From Candidatus Atribacteria bacterium (GTDB taxonomy: Bacteria; Atribacterota; Phoenicimicrobiia; Phoenicimicrobiales; Stramentimicrobiaceae), in contig JAFGSC010000320.1 of assembly GCA_016934875.1 (NCBI GenBank), positions 1 to 35,427 of the forward strand: 35,427 bases of DNA. Reading direction: 5' to 3'. Under the pieces are notes generated by a model. That model made no database searches, was not told where the DNA came from, and was given only the letters and a program-made list of their open reading frames with translations. Positions 33,878-35,427 of the stretch are shown piece after piece (positions within the stretch are counted from its first letter, which is position 1; each line of letters starts with the position of its first letter). Made by a program: the position numbers and the translations under genes.

Positions 33878-35209
33878 TTATTCGGATGGATTCAATACTG
33901 CTACACCATTAAAGGTTATTCCAATCCAGATCTTTCCATCCATAGCAGCAAAAATTGATGTGATATTGTTACTGGGTAGACCCTCCTGTTTGGTATAATT
34001 TTGCCAATTCTCTCCGGTCAGGTGAGAAAGACCGTCGGTTGTCCCGAACCAAAGTGAACTATCGGGAGCGACAGTAACCACCTGGACTTTTAAAGCAACC
34101 AGACCATCATCAATGGTAAAGGTTTTCCATTTTTGACCATCAAAACAGGACACTCCGTTATTTGTAGCCATCCATGCCCTACCATCTTGATCAACCGCCA
34201 CATCATTAACACGATTGTTGGCAAGACCATCTTCTTCGGTATAATTTATCCAGGTAGTCCCGTCAAATCGAGCAACGCCTTTTTTTGTAGCTGCCCAGAT
34301 AATGCCTTCGGGACCTACAGCAACCTCGTTGACACAATTGTCTCCCAGACCATTCTTCTTGCTATACCAAGTCCATTCCTGCCCATCAAAATGATAGACA
34401 CCTCCTTTACTTATATCACAAGAGCCAAGCCATATATCTCCATTAGCAGCTATAGCGATAGAAGAAACTTTTTTCACCTGGTCATAAACGGTCCATGAAT
34501 CACCATCAAAATGGCTACATCCCCAAAAATCCGTCCCAATCCAAGGTAAGCCATCCTTGTCCAGGGTTACAACAGTAAGACCATTCCCGGGTAATCCCTC
34601 CTCCTTTGTATAGGTTGTCCATTGGGTCCCATCAAATCGAGACAGCCCGGACCTAGTACCTAACCAGACTATGCCGTTAGCGGTAACCGCGATACCAGTG
34701 ATGATATTACCAGCCAGACCATCATCCTTGGTAAAGGCAGGAACAGCAGGAGCAGCCTGAGAACCAAATTTAGGCGCGCAACCCAATAAAATCAAGGTTT
34801 TTTGTTTTTTAACGGCAATCAATACTTGCGCACTGTAGTCGCCTTTTTCCCATACAATAATCCCTCCTTCTACGGGTGAAGTGAGGTTCAATGTCCTGTT
34901 CCATCCGCCCTGAGGTGGATGATTCTGATAGAATTGAACAACCTCACCCGGCTTGCTGTTGGTAACATAAACGTTTACTTCTCCACCACTCGTGCGGGAC
35001 ATGGATTCCATCGAACGGACCAGGTCCTCCAATTCTGTGCGCATCTGCGGTTCCTCTGTAGAACCGGGATAGACTGAAATATCCGCCAGGCAGGATTCCT
35101 CCCTCGTTTCTTTTTCAGCACTATTGGCAGTAATCGAAGAAAAACAACAGGAAAGAAGTAGTACAGAGAATAATACTAACAAAAAAAGGCTTTTAAAAAG
35201 GAATTTCAT
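33878..35209 (-). CDS. Reg_prop-type beta-propeller lipoprotein
   Basis: The 443-residue exported protein has an N-terminal signal with a possible lipobox (LLLSC, Cys21). Residues 40-145 form a small domain (ISVYPGSTEE, then YVTNSKPGEVVQFYQNHPPQGGW) of the type found in periplasmic or surface proteins of unknown role. From residue 159 there are about seven blades of roughly 40 residues with the pattern DGL...ITGIAV...G.VWLGT..GLSRFDGT.W, typical of two-component-regulator propeller repeats. In sensor kinases such blades sense ligands outside the cell; here no membrane or kinase part follows. AGGAGG is six bases before the ATG. It is cotranscribed at most with the PLAT gene 163 bases downstream. 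Confidence 0.85.
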   Translation of the reverse strand: MKFLFKSLFLLVLFSVLLLSCCFSSITANSAEKETREESCLADISVYPGSTEEPQMRTELEDLVRSMESMSRTSGGEVNVYVTNSKPGEVVQFYQNHPPQGGWNRTLNLTSPVEGGIIVWEKGDYSAQVLIAVKKQKTLILLGCAPKFGSQAAPAVPAFTKDDGLAGNIITGIAVTANGIVWLGTRSGLSRFDGTQWTTYTKEEGLPGNGLTVVTLDKDGLPWIGTDFWGCSHFDGDSWTVYDQVKKVSSIAIAANGDIWLGSCDISKGGVYHFDGQEWTWYSKKNGLGDNCVNEVAVGPEGIIWAATKKGVARFDGTTWINYTEEDGLANNRVNDVAVDQDGRAWMATNNGVSCFDGQKWKTFTIDDGLVALKVQVVTVAPDSSLWFGTTDGLSHLTGENWQNYTKQEGLPSNNITSIFAAMDGKIWIGITFNGVAVLNPSE

Positions 35210-35308
35210 TTTTTACCTCCTAAAATAATTTTTATTAAAATTTATATCTAAATTTTATGGTTTGGTTATTTGTGTTTAGTCAAATTTATATCATTTTTAC
35301 CTAAATAA

Positions 35309-35359
35309 AAAAGGACAGAGTAAGAAAATAATACTACTGCTTTCTTACTCTGTCCTTTT
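35309..35359. terminator. Strong bidirectional terminator
   Basis: An exact 19-bp stem (AAAAGGACAGAGTAAGAAA and its complement) with a 13-base loop is flanked by T-runs on both strands. It marks the boundary upstream of the propeller gene and probably ends a gene coming from beyond the window. Confidence 0.8.
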
Positions 35360-35427
35360 ACCTGAAAGATTCTTCCTATGAAGCTAGGAAATAATTTATT
35401 AAAGTACGCTTGTAAGGAATTTTCCTA

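Noticed and set aside
34133..34498. A 121-codon plus-strand frame opposite the propeller lipoprotein
   Set aside because: It exists because the blade repeats avoid stops on the opposite strand; no ribosome binding site and no family.
1..35427. CRISPR arrays, tRNA and rRNA genes
   Set aside because: I looked for regular spaced repeats, cloverleaf-type sequence and rRNA signatures and saw none.

Overview
The window is AT-rich (about one third GC by eye) with strong AGGAGG-type ribosome binding sites, frequent GTG/TTG starts, lipobox-type secreted proteins and three TRAP-type transporters. This fits an anaerobic low-GC Gram-positive or a similar AT-rich anaerobe such as Atribacterota. The sequence alone does not fix the lineage. 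No tRNA, rRNA or CRISPR array was seen. Almost every gene is on the minus strand.

Layout. 1-2.4 kb: a partial methyltransferase, a nitroreductase, a deletion-damaged REP-associated transposase with REP-like ends, and a frameshifted Ig-like lipoprotein that the element appears to have truncated. 2.5-15.3 kb: two TAXI-type TRAP transporters (binding protein plus fused permease), an enolase-superfamily sugar-acid dehydratase, and three ATP-grasp proteins. 15.4-23.2 kb: a polysaccharide gene cluster reading GT2, flippase, WbqC, truncated DegT-like protein, GNAT remnant, DegT-type sugar aminotransferase, rfbA remnant and rfbB remnant, with a glycosyltransferase-4 remnant at the upstream end. 24.1-29.3 kb: a fourth ATP-grasp paralogue, an IS200 remnant and a DctP-DctQ-DctM TRAP transporter. 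29.4-31.2 kb: transposase and acetyltransferase remnants and a small membrane protein. 31.2-35.2 kb: three secreted proteins (PepSY-like; propeller/PLA2-like/PLAT; Reg_prop-type propeller lipoprotein) and a strong terminator.

How the genes may work together. TRAP transporters import carboxylates, the enolase-superfamily protein would dehydrate a sugar acid, and ATP-grasp enzymes join a carboxylate to an amine or thiol through an acyl phosphate. Each of the three transporters lies next to an ATP-grasp paralogue. Three of the four paralogues are close duplicates forming roughly 1.27-kb direct repeats. The neighbouring polysaccharide cluster once encoded a dTDP-4-amino-sugar pathway (rfbA, rfbB, aminotransferase, GNAT acyltransferase). 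Most of that pathway is now broken, while the aminotransferase, WbqC, flippase and GT2 remain open. The window is therefore a rearranging accessory region: about a dozen gene remnants lie among long intact transporter and ATP-grasp genes. The transporter/ATP-grasp pairing and the propeller/PLA2-like/PLAT protein are the most interesting items; their functions are inferences.
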